From the NCBI GenBank assembly GCA_036557785.1, contig DATBGZ010000038.1:62001-126000 (forward strand): 64,000 nt of DNA, read 5' to 3'. The position numbers and the translations under genes are program-made. Every line of letters starts with the position of its first letter. The stretch's first letter is position 1. The notes under the pieces were generated by a model that made no database searches, had not been told where the DNA came from, and saw nothing but the letters and a program-made list of their open reading frames with translations. Source of the stretch: DATBGZ01 sp036557785 (GTDB lineage: Bacteria > Actinomycetota > Actinomycetes > Mycobacteriales > Micromonosporaceae). Shown piece by piece: positions 42,533 to 50,487 of the stretch.

Positions 42533-42682
42533 CTCAGCCCGCCGTCCGGGGCTCAGCGCGCCGTCCGGGGCTCAGCGCGCCGTCCGGGGCTCAGCCGCCG
42601 TCCGGGGCTCAGCCGCCGTCCGGGGCTCAGCCCGCCGTCCGCTGCTCAGCCCGCCGTCCGCTGCTCAGCCCGCCGTCCGGGG
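42533..42682. repeat. minisatellite: eight 18-19-bp tandem units
   Basis: Eight units of CTCAGCCCGCCGTCCGGGG or close variants run without interruption for 150 bp (lengths 19,19,19,18,18,19,19,19). Differences are C/G or a deletion at unit positions 7-8, and GCTG for GGGG at the end of units six and seven. The array lies in the 5' region of manD. There are no unique spacers, so it is not a CRISPR. Confidence 0.85.
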
Positions 42683-42757
42683 CTCGTGTGCGTTCTCCGG
42701 GCCCGGGTGCGCTGATCTTGCTCTGGGTTGCGCGGATGGTGATGACACGCGGGTTTG

Positions 42758-42789
42758 CCACACGGTGACCTTCATCCAAGATCACCGTG
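42758..42789. repeat. inverted repeat containing the dispersed CCACACGGTGA element
   Basis: CACGGTGACCTT (42761-42772) and AAGATCACCGTG (42778-42789) pair at 11 of 12 positions around CATCC. The element CCACACGGTGA(C/T)C recurs at 43930 and 43992, on the other side of the DUF559 gene. Confidence 0.55.
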
Positions 42790-42884
42790 GGTCAGCCTGG
42801 GTCGTTGGCGTCCATGTGTTGCCACCCAGCGATCATGACCGTCCGTAGATCGATTAACGGCGCTGTCCACAGGTACCGGGCAGG

Positions 42885-42893
42885 TTATCCACA
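42885..42893 (+). promoter_or_regulatory. isolated DnaA-box match
   Basis: TTATCCACA is a perfect DnaA-box consensus, and TGTCCACA (42864-42871) is a weaker one 13 bp before it. Two boxes are too few for an origin; they may titrate DnaA or be chance. Confidence 0.3.
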
Positions 42894-42946
42894 GATTGAA
42901 CATCAGGGTTGTCCCGACAGGGGAGGCGGCGTCATGCTTCGCCGCC

Positions 42947-43882
42947 ATGAACGCCCACGAAAAGCCGCAGCACAGGGCCGATGCCGTGCTCGGGCGCCTT
43001 GCTCGGGCACAGGCGGGAGTCTTTACCAGGGCCGACGCGATCGCCGCGGGCGTCACAGCGTCCGAGGTTCGCCGACGGGTGCGCGACGGCTTGTGGGTGC
43101 CACAGTTCGGTAGCGCGTTGCGGGCCGCGACGACCCCCGACACCATCGACGCTCGCGAACGCGCCGCCATAGCCCGGGCCGGGGCGGGCGCGGCACTGAG
43201 CCACTTCTCGGCCGGCAGGCGATGGGGGTTGAGCTTGCCCGATAGCGCCGAGGTCTGGCTGACCGTGCCGCATCACCGTACGCTTCGGCCCACCCGCGGT
43301 CTGCGGGTCGTGCGCAGCCGGCACCTGACGCCGACGGCGGTACGGCGTGTGGACGGCGTGCCGGTGCTCGAGCCCGCTCGCACCCTGGCCGATCTGGCCG
43401 GCTGCCTCGACGAGCGACAGCTCACCGCAGTGTTGCTGGAGGCGCTGCAGCGCCGCCTCTGTACGCACGACCAACTCGTCGCGTGGCATCGGGATCTGGC
43501 CGGCCGACCGGGTATGGCGCTGTTCGCCAATGTCATCGAGGTCGCGGATCCGGCGTTCGAGTCGATCCTCGCCGCGGAGTTCGGTCAACTCATGCGGCGC
43601 GCCAACGTCGCGCTGGTCGCCAGCTTTCCGCTGCGACTTCCGACGGGGGAACAGGTCGTCTGCGACTTTGCTGACCTGCACGCCCGCATCGACTTCGAGG
43701 TCGACGGGTCCGCCTATCACAGCACCCCGGCCCAGGTGGCGCGTGACAAGGCCCGGGACCGGCGGTTGTCCCGTTCGGGCTGGATCGCCGTTCGGTACGG
43801 AACCGACGACATCAGGCGACGGCCGACGCAGACTCTGGCGGACGTGCTCAATCAGATCGCGCAGCGCCTGCGGTCCGACTGA
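42947..43882 (+). CDS. AbiEi-like/DUF559 protein (antitoxin-like N-terminus, Vsr-like endonuclease fold C-terminus)
   Basis: A 311-residue protein. The N-terminal ~70 residues match the AbiEi-antitoxin-like winged helix (GVFTRADAIAAGVTASEVRRRVRDGLWVPQFGSALRAA). The middle has ARTLADLAGCLDERQLTAVLLEAL. The C-terminus is DUF559/Vsr-like (VVCDFADLHARIDFEVDGSAYHSTPAQVARDKARDRRLSRSGWIAVRYG), with the D..E-D-G-x-x-H arrangement of the nuclease fold. Such genes are multicopy and often lie in variable spots of actinobacterial genomes. ATG 42947 is preferred over a TTG at 42896 that has no ribosome binding site. Dispersed repeats flank it on both sides. Confidence 0.8.
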   Translation: MNAHEKPQHRADAVLGRLARAQAGVFTRADAIAAGVTASEVRRRVRDGLWVPQFGSALRAATTPDTIDARERAAIARAGAGAALSHFSAGRRWGLSLPDSAEVWLTVPHHRTLRPTRGLRVVRSRHLTPTAVRRVDGVPVLEPARTLADLAGCLDERQLTAVLLEALQRRLCTHDQLVAWHRDLAGRPGMALFANVIEVADPAFESILAAEFGQLMRRANVALVASFPLRLPTGEQVVCDFADLHARIDFEVDGSAYHSTPAQVARDKARDRRLSRSGWIAVRYGTDDIRRRPTQTLADVLNQIAQRLRSD

Positions 43883-43929
43883 TCGTTCGCAGCCGGGTGG
43901 CGTCCCCCGTAGGTGGCTGAGGTCGAGGC

Positions 43930-44004
43930 GCCACACGGTGATCTTCGATGCCGCCGGGTGGGTTGCACACACGGGCGTGGGAGCCAATGTCGCCACACGG
44001 TGAT
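43930..44004. repeat. two copies of the dispersed CCACACGGTGATC element
   Basis: CCACACGGTGATCTTC (43930-43945) and GCCACACGGTGATC (43991-44004) are direct repeats 61 bp apart. A third copy is at 42758 in front of the DUF559 gene. Confidence 0.6.
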
Positions 44005-44055
44005 CATGGAGTGGGCGCAACCGCCGGACGGCGGACGTGGTCCCGCCGGGTGCAC

Positions 44056-44061
44056 TACGTT
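44056..44061 (+). promoter_or_regulatory. -10 element of a leaderless promoter (KDPG aldolase gene)
   Basis: TACGTT, then a 6-nt spacer and GTG 44068. This sets the start codon and places transcription of the eda-kdgK operon immediately after the dispersed repeats. Confidence 0.5.
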
Positions 44062-44067
44062 CGAGTC

Positions 44068-44721
44068 GTGACCGACGTTCACATTCCTGAACAGGGTACC
44101 GCGGCCGCGACGATCGCGAAGAGCCGTCTGCTTCCGGTGATCGCGCTGCACGACGCCGCGGACGCGCGCCCGCTCGGCGAGGCACTGCTCGATGGCGGAT
44201 TGCCCTGCGCCGAGGTGACCTTCCGGACCGACGCCGCCGCCGACGCGATCGGCGCGATGGCCGAACTCGACGGCCTCGCGGTCGGCGCCGGTACCGTGCT
44301 CACGCCCGAACAGGTCGATCGGGCGGTACGCGCCGGGGCACGGTTCGTGGTGAGCCCGGGCTTCTCCCAGGTCGTCGTCCGGCGCTGCGTCCAACTCGGC
44401 GTACCGGTCTTCCCCGGGGTGATGACCCCGAGCGAGATCCAGATGGCGCTGCACGAGGGTTTGGAGACGGTCAAGTTCTTCCCCGCGGAGCAGGCCGGCG
44501 GCGTCGCGATGATCCGGGCGTTGACCGCCCCGTTTCAGTCCGTACGGTTCATCCCGACCGGCGGAGTGAACGCCGCCAACGTTCGGTCCTATCTGGACAT
44601 TCCTGCCGTGATGGCGGTCGGTGGCACGTGGATGGTTCCCCCCGACGCCCTGGCGGCCAAGGACTGGAAGCGGGTCGTGGGGCTGGTTCGCGAAGCGGTG
44701 CAGTTGGTGGGGCAGCGATGA
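44068..44721 (+). CDS. eda: 2-keto-3-deoxy-6-phosphogluconate (KDPG/KHG) aldolase
   Basis: A 217-residue class I aldolase. The visible family sites are LLPVIALHDAADARPLGEALLDGGLPCAEVTFRT (catalytic Glu region), VGAGTVLTPEQVDRAVRAGARFVVSPG, FPGVMTPSEI and VKFFPAEQAGG, where the lysine forms the Schiff base, then IPTGGVNAANVRSYL. It cleaves KDPG to pyruvate and glyceraldehyde-3-phosphate, the last step after ManD and KDG kinase. The kinase start overlaps its stop by 4 bp. Confidence 0.93.
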   Translation: MTDVHIPEQGTAAATIAKSRLLPVIALHDAADARPLGEALLDGGLPCAEVTFRTDAAADAIGAMAELDGLAVGAGTVLTPEQVDRAVRAGARFVVSPGFSQVVVRRCVQLGVPVFPGVMTPSEIQMALHEGLETVKFFPAEQAGGVAMIRALTAPFQSVRFIPTGGVNAANVRSYLDIPAVMAVGGTWMVPPDALAAKDWKRVVGLVREAVQLVGQR

Positions 44722-45812
44722 ACATCCGACCCGCGGATCAGTGCCGCTACGACCTGGTCTCGCTCGGCGAGGTGATGCTGCGGCTCGACCCCGGCGAGGG
44801 CCGGGTGCGGACTACCCGGACCTTCCAGGCCTGGGAAGGCGGCGGGGAGTACAACGTCGCCCGAGGTCTGCGGCGCTGCTTCGGCCTGCGCACCGCTGTG
44901 GTGACCGCGCTCGCCGACAACGAGGTGGGGCGCCTCATCGAGGACCTCATGCTCACCGGCGGCGTGGATCTGTCCTACCTGAGGTGGGTCCCTTACGACG
45001 GCATCGGTCGCACTGTCCGCAATGGACTGAACTTCACCGAGCGCGGGCACGGGCTGCGGGGCGCGGTCGGTACCTCGGACCGGGCCAACTCGGCGGCGAG
45101 CCAGCTCCAACCCTCCGATGTGGACTGGGAGGAGCTCTTCGGCCGTCACGGCGTGCGCTGGTTGCATACCGGTGGCATCTACGCCGCTCTGTCGCAGACG
45201 ACGCCAGACGTGATCGAGGCGGCCATGACGGCCGCGCGTCGGCACGGCACCATCATCTCGTACGACCTGAACTACCGTCCCAGCCTCTGGCAGGCGATCG
45301 GCGGCAAGGCGCGGGCGCAGGAGGTGAACCGCCGCCTCGCCGCGCTGGTCGACGTGATGATCGGCAACGAGGAGGACTTCACCGCGAGCCTCGGCTTCGA
45401 CGTGCCCGGCACCGGTGCGGCGCTCGACGACCTGGACCCGGCGAACTTCCGCCGGATGATCGACGCGGCGACGAAGGAGTTCCCGAACTTCCAGGTCGTC
45501 GCCACGACCCTGCGGACCGTCCGTACCGCCACGGTCAACGACTGGGGTGCCGTGGCGTGGTCAGGCCCCACCGGCTTCGTCGAGGCGACGCTGCGCCGGG
45601 GCGTCGAGATCCTCGACCGGGTCGGCGGCGGCGACAGCTTCGCCTCGGGGCTGATCTACGGGCTGCTGCAGGGCTACGACCTGTCGCTGGCGATCGAGTA
45701 CGGCGCCGCGCACGGAGCCCTCGCGATGACGACGGCCGGCGACACGTCGATGGCCTCCCTCAAGGAGGTAGAGAGCCTCGTGCGGGGCGGCGGCTCCCGC
45801 GTCCAGCGCTGA
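44718..45812 (+). CDS. kdgK: 2-keto-3-deoxygluconate kinase (PfkB family)
   Basis: A 364-residue PfkB-family sugar kinase. The N-terminus (LVSLGEVMLRLDPGEGRVRTTRTFQAWEGGGEYNVARGLRRCFG) has the substrate-binding GG motif, and GGGDSFASGLIYGLL near residue 303 carries the catalytic aspartate and anion hole. It would phosphorylate KDG to KDPG, directly before the aldolase encoded by the overlapping upstream gene. The family alone cannot exclude another keto-sugar, but the operon partner makes KDG the best call. Confidence 0.9.
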   Translation: MNIRPADQCRYDLVSLGEVMLRLDPGEGRVRTTRTFQAWEGGGEYNVARGLRRCFGLRTAVVTALADNEVGRLIEDLMLTGGVDLSYLRWVPYDGIGRTVRNGLNFTERGHGLRGAVGTSDRANSAASQLQPSDVDWEELFGRHGVRWLHTGGIYAALSQTTPDVIEAAMTAARRHGTIISYDLNYRPSLWQAIGGKARAQEVNRRLAALVDVMIGNEEDFTASLGFDVPGTGAALDDLDPANFRRMIDAATKEFPNFQVVATTLRTVRTATVNDWGAVAWSGPTGFVEATLRRGVEILDRVGGGDSFASGLIYGLLQGYDLSLAIEYGAAHGALAMTTAGDTSMASLKEVESLVRGGGSRVQR

Positions 45813-45833
45813 CCCCGGTGTCTTCTTCCCGTC

Positions 45834-45889
45834 GATCGAGGGCGAAACCGTGTGATTGAAGATCGACTCACCCGGTTTCGCCCTCGATC
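45834..45889. terminator. long bidirectional hairpin between convergent genes
   Basis: GATCGAGGGCGAAACCG (45834-45850) and CGGTTTCGCCCTCGATC (45873-45889) are perfectly complementary over 17 bp. After one mismatch, GTGA (45852-45855) pairs with TCAC (45868-45871). It separates kdgK from the converging LacI gene. There is no T-run. Confidence 0.75.
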
Positions 45890-45947
45890 ACCGTGGTCGG
45901 CCGGCTGGTCGGCCGGGCGGCGGGGCGGCGGGCGCAGGCGCCGGGGC

Positions 45948-46946
45948 TCAGAGGTGGCGGGTGGAGGCGCGCTGGACGAGTTCGGTCGGCAGGCGTACGT
46001 GCGGGTCGCGGTCGACGCCCTCGATGAGGTCGACCAGCAGCCGCAGCGCCTCGGCGCCCATCCGCTGCAGCGGCTGCATGATCGTGGTCAGCGGGACCGC
46101 CGCGAGTGCCGACTCGGGCACGTTGTCGAAGCCGACGATCGACAGGTCGCCCGGCACCGACAGTCCCAGGCCGAGGGCGACCTGCATCGTGGTGATCGCG
46201 GAGAGGTCGTTGGAGGCGAAAACCGCAGTCGGCGGCCGACTGCGCCCGAGCAGTTCCCGGGCCGGGCCCTCGGCGGTCTCGGGTCGGTAGCCGCCGACGC
46301 GGACGAGTCGTTCGTCGACCTTGACCCCGGCGGCGCTCATGGCCTGGCGGAACCCGGCCTCGCGCAGCCGCGCCGACTCCAGGTCCGGCCGGCCGCTGAG
46401 GAAGCCGATGCGTCGGTGACCCAGCGACAGCAGGTGCTCGGTCGCGAGCACGGCTCCGGCAAAGTTGTCGGAGTCCACGGTCGGCATACCCGTCGGGCCG
46501 GTGTGGGGATCGACGGCGACGACGTGAAAGCCTTGCTGCGCCTGGACAACCGTCGGCGTGACGAGGACAGCGCCATCGATGAGCGTCCCCAGCAGGCGCG
46601 ACAGCGATCGCCGCTCCCAGCCGACGTGCACGCCCCGGGCGCCGCCGGAGTAGGCGAGCAACTGGTAGTCGGTGTCGGCGATGGCGTCGGAGGCACCCTT
46701 GAGCAGCTCGGTGGAGAACGGTTCGAACTCGGCGACCAGGATGCCGAGCACGTTGGTGCGGTGGCTGCGCAGGCTCTGCGCGACCAGGCTCGCTTCATAA
46801 CCAAGTTGGTCGATGACCTGGCGCACCCGACCGACCGTCGCCTCGGCAACTCCGTACCGACCGTTGAGCACCTTGGACACGGTGGCCACCGAGACGCCCG
46901 CACGGCGGGCGACGTCGGCCATGGTTACCCGCCGCACTGCGTCCAC
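45948..46946 (-). CDS. LacI-family repressor of the xylobiose-type import operon (BxlR-like)
   Basis: A 332-residue regulator. The N-terminal LacI HTH and hinge are clear: VTMADVARRAGVSVATVSKVLNGRYGVAEAT, then YEASLVAQSLRSHRTNVLGILV. The rest is a sugar-binding Peripla_BP_3 fold (DFNVPESALAAVPLTTIMQPLQRMGAEAL). It is about 65% similar by eye to the LacI protein at 54-55 kb. GTG 46946 is chosen by alignment with that paralogue; the open frame continues upstream through the operator. It is divergent from the importer operon, which it most likely represses, as BxlR does in Streptomyces. Confidence 0.9.
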   Translation of the reverse strand: MDAVRRVTMADVARRAGVSVATVSKVLNGRYGVAEATVGRVRQVIDQLGYEASLVAQSLRSHRTNVLGILVAEFEPFSTELLKGASDAIADTDYQLLAYSGGARGVHVGWERRSLSRLLGTLIDGAVLVTPTVVQAQQGFHVVAVDPHTGPTGMPTVDSDNFAGAVLATEHLLSLGHRRIGFLSGRPDLESARLREAGFRQAMSAAGVKVDERLVRVGGYRPETAEGPARELLGRSRPPTAVFASNDLSAITTMQVALGLGLSVPGDLSIVGFDNVPESALAAVPLTTIMQPLQRMGAEALRLLVDLIEGVDRDPHVRLPTELVQRASTRHL

Positions 46947-46981
46947 GTCGAGATCATAGACGGTGGTCCTCGTTTCGCAAA

Positions 46982-47024
46982 CGTTATCGACACCGATTGA
47001 CAAGACGTTTCGGGCCTGTAAAAC
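46982..47024 (+). promoter_or_regulatory. importer-operon promoter with LacI operator
   Basis: CGTTATCGACACCG (46982-46995) directly precedes TTGACA (46997-47002), and TAAAAC (47019-47024) follows at 16-bp spacing. The same block (CGTTTTCGACAACG then TTGACA) occurs in front of the second LacI regulon at 55334. Confidence 0.65.
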
Positions 47025-47070
47025 TCCCCAGTCAGTCCAGGTATCTCACCTATGACAGAGGAGACTACCC

Positions 47071-48423
47071 ATGGCAAGATCACGCCGAGCGCGCGTCGTC
47101 TTGGCGCTGCTGGCGACACCGACCCTACTGTTTACCACTACCGCGTGTCTGAGCAGCAAGCCGGAGGCCACGGGCCCGACGTGCGACACGAGCACGCCGA
47201 CCGACCTCTACAAGAACCCGGTCACCCTTACCTGGTGGCACAACTACAACGTGCCGGCCGCCGACCCAGTCAACAAGCCCGGTGGCCTGGAGTACTGGCA
47301 GAAGGTCGCCGACGACTTCCACGCCCTACACCCGACCGTGACCATCCAGATCACGGCGGTCGAGAGCAACGAGCTGCAGCGCACGAAGATCCCTGCCGCG
47401 CTGAAGAGCAACGATCCGCCGGACCTGTTCCAGGCGTGGGGCGGTGGCGAGATCGCCGACCAGGCGTCCGCCGGCTACGTCAAGGACATCACCGCGCAGA
47501 CCAAGGACGAGGTCGCCAACATCGGTGCCTCCTCCAGCATCTGGGCCGTGAACGGCTGCCAGTACGGCCTGCCCTTCCGGATGGGCATTGAGGGCATCTT
47601 CTACAACAAGGCGCTCTTCGCCCAGGCGGGCATCTCCGCTCCGCCGAAGACCATGGACGAGCTCAACGCCGACGTCACCAAGCTCAAGGGCATCAACGTG
47701 GTCCCGATCACGGTGGCGGCGGGCGATGGCTGGCCGGCGGCGCACTGGTGGTACCAGTTCGCGATCCACGACTGCCCGGCGACGGTGCTCGCCGCGGCAG
47801 CCAAGGACAAGAACTTCGACGACGCGTGCTTCGTCAAGGCCGGCGACGACCTGAAGGCGTTCGTGGGCACGCAGCCGTTCCAGCCCGACTTCCTCGGGTC
47901 GAAGTTCGGCTCCGGCGCGAACCCCTCCGGCGCGCTGATCGTCCAGAAGAAGGCCGCCATGGAGCTCATGGGCGACTGGGACGAGGGCACGATCAACGGC
48001 CTGTCCGCGGACGGCAAGGGCATCGGCGCCGACCTGGGCTGGTTCCCCGTGCCGGCACTGGGCAGCGGCGGCGACCCGACGGTCCAGCTCGGCGGCGGCG
48101 ACGGGTTCGCCTGCTCCAAGAACGCCCCGCCGGAGTGCGTGGAGTTCCTGAAGTACATCGTGAGCCCCGACGTGCAGACCGGCTACGCCAAGCTCGGCGT
48201 GGGCATCCCGGTCTCCAAGGGTGCCGGCCCGGCCATCACCGACCCGGTGATCCAGTCGATCGCGCAGGCCACCAACAACGCCACCTCCGTGCAGCTCTGG
48301 CTCGACACGCAGTACGGCAGCGCCATCGGTGACGCCATGAACGCCGCGATCGTGAAGATCTTCGACGGTTCTGGCTCATCGCAGGACGTCGTGACCGCGA
48401 TTAAGACCGCCGCGGCGCGGTGA
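47071..48423 (+). CDS. CUT1-family sugar-binding lipoprotein (BxlE-like)
   Basis: A 450-residue family-1 extracellular solute-binding protein. The signal peptide ends LFTTTAC (lipobox Cys26). The body has TLTWWHNYNVPAA, PDLFQAWGGGEIADQASAGYVKDIT, LPFRMGIEGIFYNKALFAQAGI and KKAAMELMGDWDEG. Operon context (two permeases, GH3, GH10, LacI) suggests that it captures xylo-oligosaccharides such as xylobiose. GAGGAGAC lies 7 nt before the ATG. The downstream permease GTG overlaps its stop. Confidence 0.92.
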   Translation: MARSRRARVVLALLATPTLLFTTTACLSSKPEATGPTCDTSTPTDLYKNPVTLTWWHNYNVPAADPVNKPGGLEYWQKVADDFHALHPTVTIQITAVESNELQRTKIPAALKSNDPPDLFQAWGGGEIADQASAGYVKDITAQTKDEVANIGASSSIWAVNGCQYGLPFRMGIEGIFYNKALFAQAGISAPPKTMDELNADVTKLKGINVVPITVAAGDGWPAAHWWYQFAIHDCPATVLAAAAKDKNFDDACFVKAGDDLKAFVGTQPFQPDFLGSKFGSGANPSGALIVQKKAAMELMGDWDEGTINGLSADGKGIGADLGWFPVPALGSGGDPTVQLGGGDGFACSKNAPPECVEFLKYIVSPDVQTGYAKLGVGIPVSKGAGPAITDPVIQSIAQATNNATSVQLWLDTQYGSAIGDAMNAAIVKIFDGSGSSQDVVTAIKTAAAR

Positions 48424-49439
48424 CCACGACCGACAGCACGCCGGACCTCGCCGGCCGCGTTCTCACGCGGCCGGCGAGGCTTCGGCCTCTGCCCAACTCG
48501 TCCAGGGCCGCCCGGAGCAGACGCAAGTGGTACGAGATCATCGGCCTGACCTCCCCGGCGCTCATCATCTACACGGTGTTCGTGCTGCTGCCGATGGGCT
48601 TCGCGCTCTTCTACAGCCTCTTCAAATGGAAGGGCGCCGGGTGGCCCGCGCCGAGCGACTTCAACGGCGTGGCCAACTACTTCAAACGCGGCATCCCGCC
48701 GGGCGTGATATTCGACTCGGGCTTCCAGCACGCCCTGCTCAACAACGCGATCATCCTGTTCGGGTCCCTGATCATCCAAGGACCGATCGCGCTGGCGGTG
48801 TCGCTGCTGCTCAACCGCCGATTCCGTGGTCGCGCCGTCTTCCGGCTGCTCGCGTTCGTCCCGTACATCCTCGCCGAGGTCACCGTCGGCATCATGTGGG
48901 GGATCATCCTGGGCAACGGTGGGGTGGCGGACTCGGTGATGAAGTCGGCCGGCCTCGCCGGGCTGATCCAACCGTGGCTCGCCAACTCGAAGGTGGCCAT
49001 CTGGACCGTGCTGGGCATCCTGACATGGAAGTATGTGGGTTTCGCGATCATCCTGTTCCTCGCCGGTCTGGCGAATGTGCCCGACGAGCTGAGCGAGGCG
49101 GCGGCGATCGACGGCGCGAGCTGGTGGCAGATCCAGCGCCATGTGACGATCCCACTGCTCGGCCCGACGATCCGGATCTGGATGTTCCTGTCGATCATCG
49201 GCTCGCTGCAGGTCTTCGACGTGGTCTACGTGACGGTCCCCCGGGGGTTGCGACAGGCCGGCGGCGGCACGACCATGGCCACGTACATGGTCGACAACGG
49301 CTTCTTCCCCCAGCTCTGGGGCTATGGCAGCGCGATCGCGGTCACCCTCTTCGTCATCGCCTTCGCGGCGGCGCTGATCTTCCAGCGCTTCTTCCTGCGC
49401 CGTGACCTCGAAGGCGCCCTCACCACCGGAAGGACGTGA
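48420..49439 (+). CDS. CUT1 sugar ABC transporter permease (MalF-like)
   Basis: A 339-residue protein with six or more helices (LTSPALIIYTVFVLLPMGFALFYSLF onward). The cytoplasmic EAA loop ELSEAAAIDGASWWQIQRHVTIPLLGP contacts the ATPase. GTG start overlapping the preceding stop (GTGA). No ATPase gene is in the operon, so the shared MsiK-type ATPase known in actinobacteria probably energises the importer. Confidence 0.93.
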   Translation: MTTTDSTPDLAGRVLTRPARLRPLPNSSRAARSRRKWYEIIGLTSPALIIYTVFVLLPMGFALFYSLFKWKGAGWPAPSDFNGVANYFKRGIPPGVIFDSGFQHALLNNAIILFGSLIIQGPIALAVSLLLNRRFRGRAVFRLLAFVPYILAEVTVGIMWGIILGNGGVADSVMKSAGLAGLIQPWLANSKVAIWTVLGILTWKYVGFAIILFLAGLANVPDELSEAAAIDGASWWQIQRHVTIPLLGPTIRIWMFLSIIGSLQVFDVVYVTVPRGLRQAGGGTTMATYMVDNGFFPQLWGYGSAIAVTLFVIAFAAALIFQRFFLRRDLEGALTTGRT

Positions 49440-50296
49440 CCATGGCCGCTGTGCTCGAGGCTCCGCATCGACGTCGCGCGTTCCGCTGGAGCAGCCCGCT
49501 CACGTACGCGCTCGCCCTGGTGGTCGCGGGTCTGTCGATCGGACCGGTCGTCTACGTGATCATTGGTGGCTTCCGCAGCACGCCGCAGATCGTCGCGAAC
49601 CCCGCCGCGCTGCCACACCCGTGGATCTTCAGCACGTACACCGGCATCCTGAGCAGGGGGGACTTCTGGCAACTGGTGTGGAACAGCACGATCATCGCGG
49701 TCCTGACCACCGCGGGCGTCGTGGTGCTGGGCGTCTGCGCGGCCTTCGTGCTGGCGCGCTACCGGTTCCGTGGCCGCGAAGCGCTGTATACCTACTTCGT
49801 TCTCGGCCTGCTCTTCCCTGCCGGGGCGGGGATCCTGCCGCTCTACCTCATGCTGCGGAACCTGCACCTGATCAACAATTATCTCGGCGTGATCCTGCCG
49901 CAGATCGCGTACGCCCTGCCCATGACGATCATCATCCTGCGCCCGTTCCTGCTCGCCATCCCGGGCGACCTGGAGGACGCCGCGTTCATCGACGGGACCA
50001 GCCGGCTCGGCTTCTTCTGGCGCATCCTGCTGCCGCTGTCGCGGCCGGCGCTCGTGACCGTCGCCGTGATCGCGTTCGTCGGGAGCTGGAACGCGTTCCT
50101 GCTACCGCTGTTCGTGCTCAACACCGACTCCCTGCAAACCCTGCCGTTGGGTGTGCCGAAGTTCCAGGGCGAGCACATCAGCGACACGGCCGGCATCCTC
50201 GCCTTCACCTCGCTGGCGATGCTGCCGGCGCTGATGTTCTTCACCCTGGCCGAGCGGCAGATCGTCGGCAGCTTGCAGGGCGCGGTCAAGGGCTAG
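49436..50296 (+). CDS. CUT1 sugar ABC transporter permease (MalG-like)
   Basis: A 286-residue protein with six helices. The EAA loop is LEDAAFIDGTSRLGFFWRILLPLSRPAL. It overlaps the preceding permease gene by 4 bp and completes the heterodimeric channel. The true first Met may be at 49442 (ATGGCC), two codons in. A 191-bp gap without a recognised element separates it from the GH3 gene. Confidence 0.93.
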   Translation: MTMAAVLEAPHRRRAFRWSSPLTYALALVVAGLSIGPVVYVIIGGFRSTPQIVANPAALPHPWIFSTYTGILSRGDFWQLVWNSTIIAVLTTAGVVVLGVCAAFVLARYRFRGREALYTYFVLGLLFPAGAGILPLYLMLRNLHLINNYLGVILPQIAYALPMTIIILRPFLLAIPGDLEDAAFIDGTSRLGFFWRILLPLSRPALVTVAVIAFVGSWNAFLLPLFVLNTDSLQTLPLGVPKFQGEHISDTAGILAFTSLAMLPALMFFTLAERQIVGSLQGAVKG

Positions 50297-50487
50297 CCGC
50301 GGGCCACGCGCATGGTGCGCCACGCGGCAAACACAGTTGCCGGGCGGGCGACGACGAGAGGGGGGATGCCCGGAGCGCATACAGGCGGCGACGGGGTGGC
50401 CCGGGTGGGTGGCCGCCGTCGATGCGCGACCGTACGGCGCACACGGCCGTACGCAGGAGCACGAAAAGCTTGAGGGGAAAGCACCAG

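Noticed and set aside
42533..42682. Tandem repeats as a CRISPR array
   Set aside because: Units abut directly with no unique spacers and no cas genes are present.
42864..42893. Replication origin suggested by two DnaA-like boxes
   Set aside because: Only one perfect box, no AT-rich unwinding element, and no dnaA, dnaN or parAB nearby.
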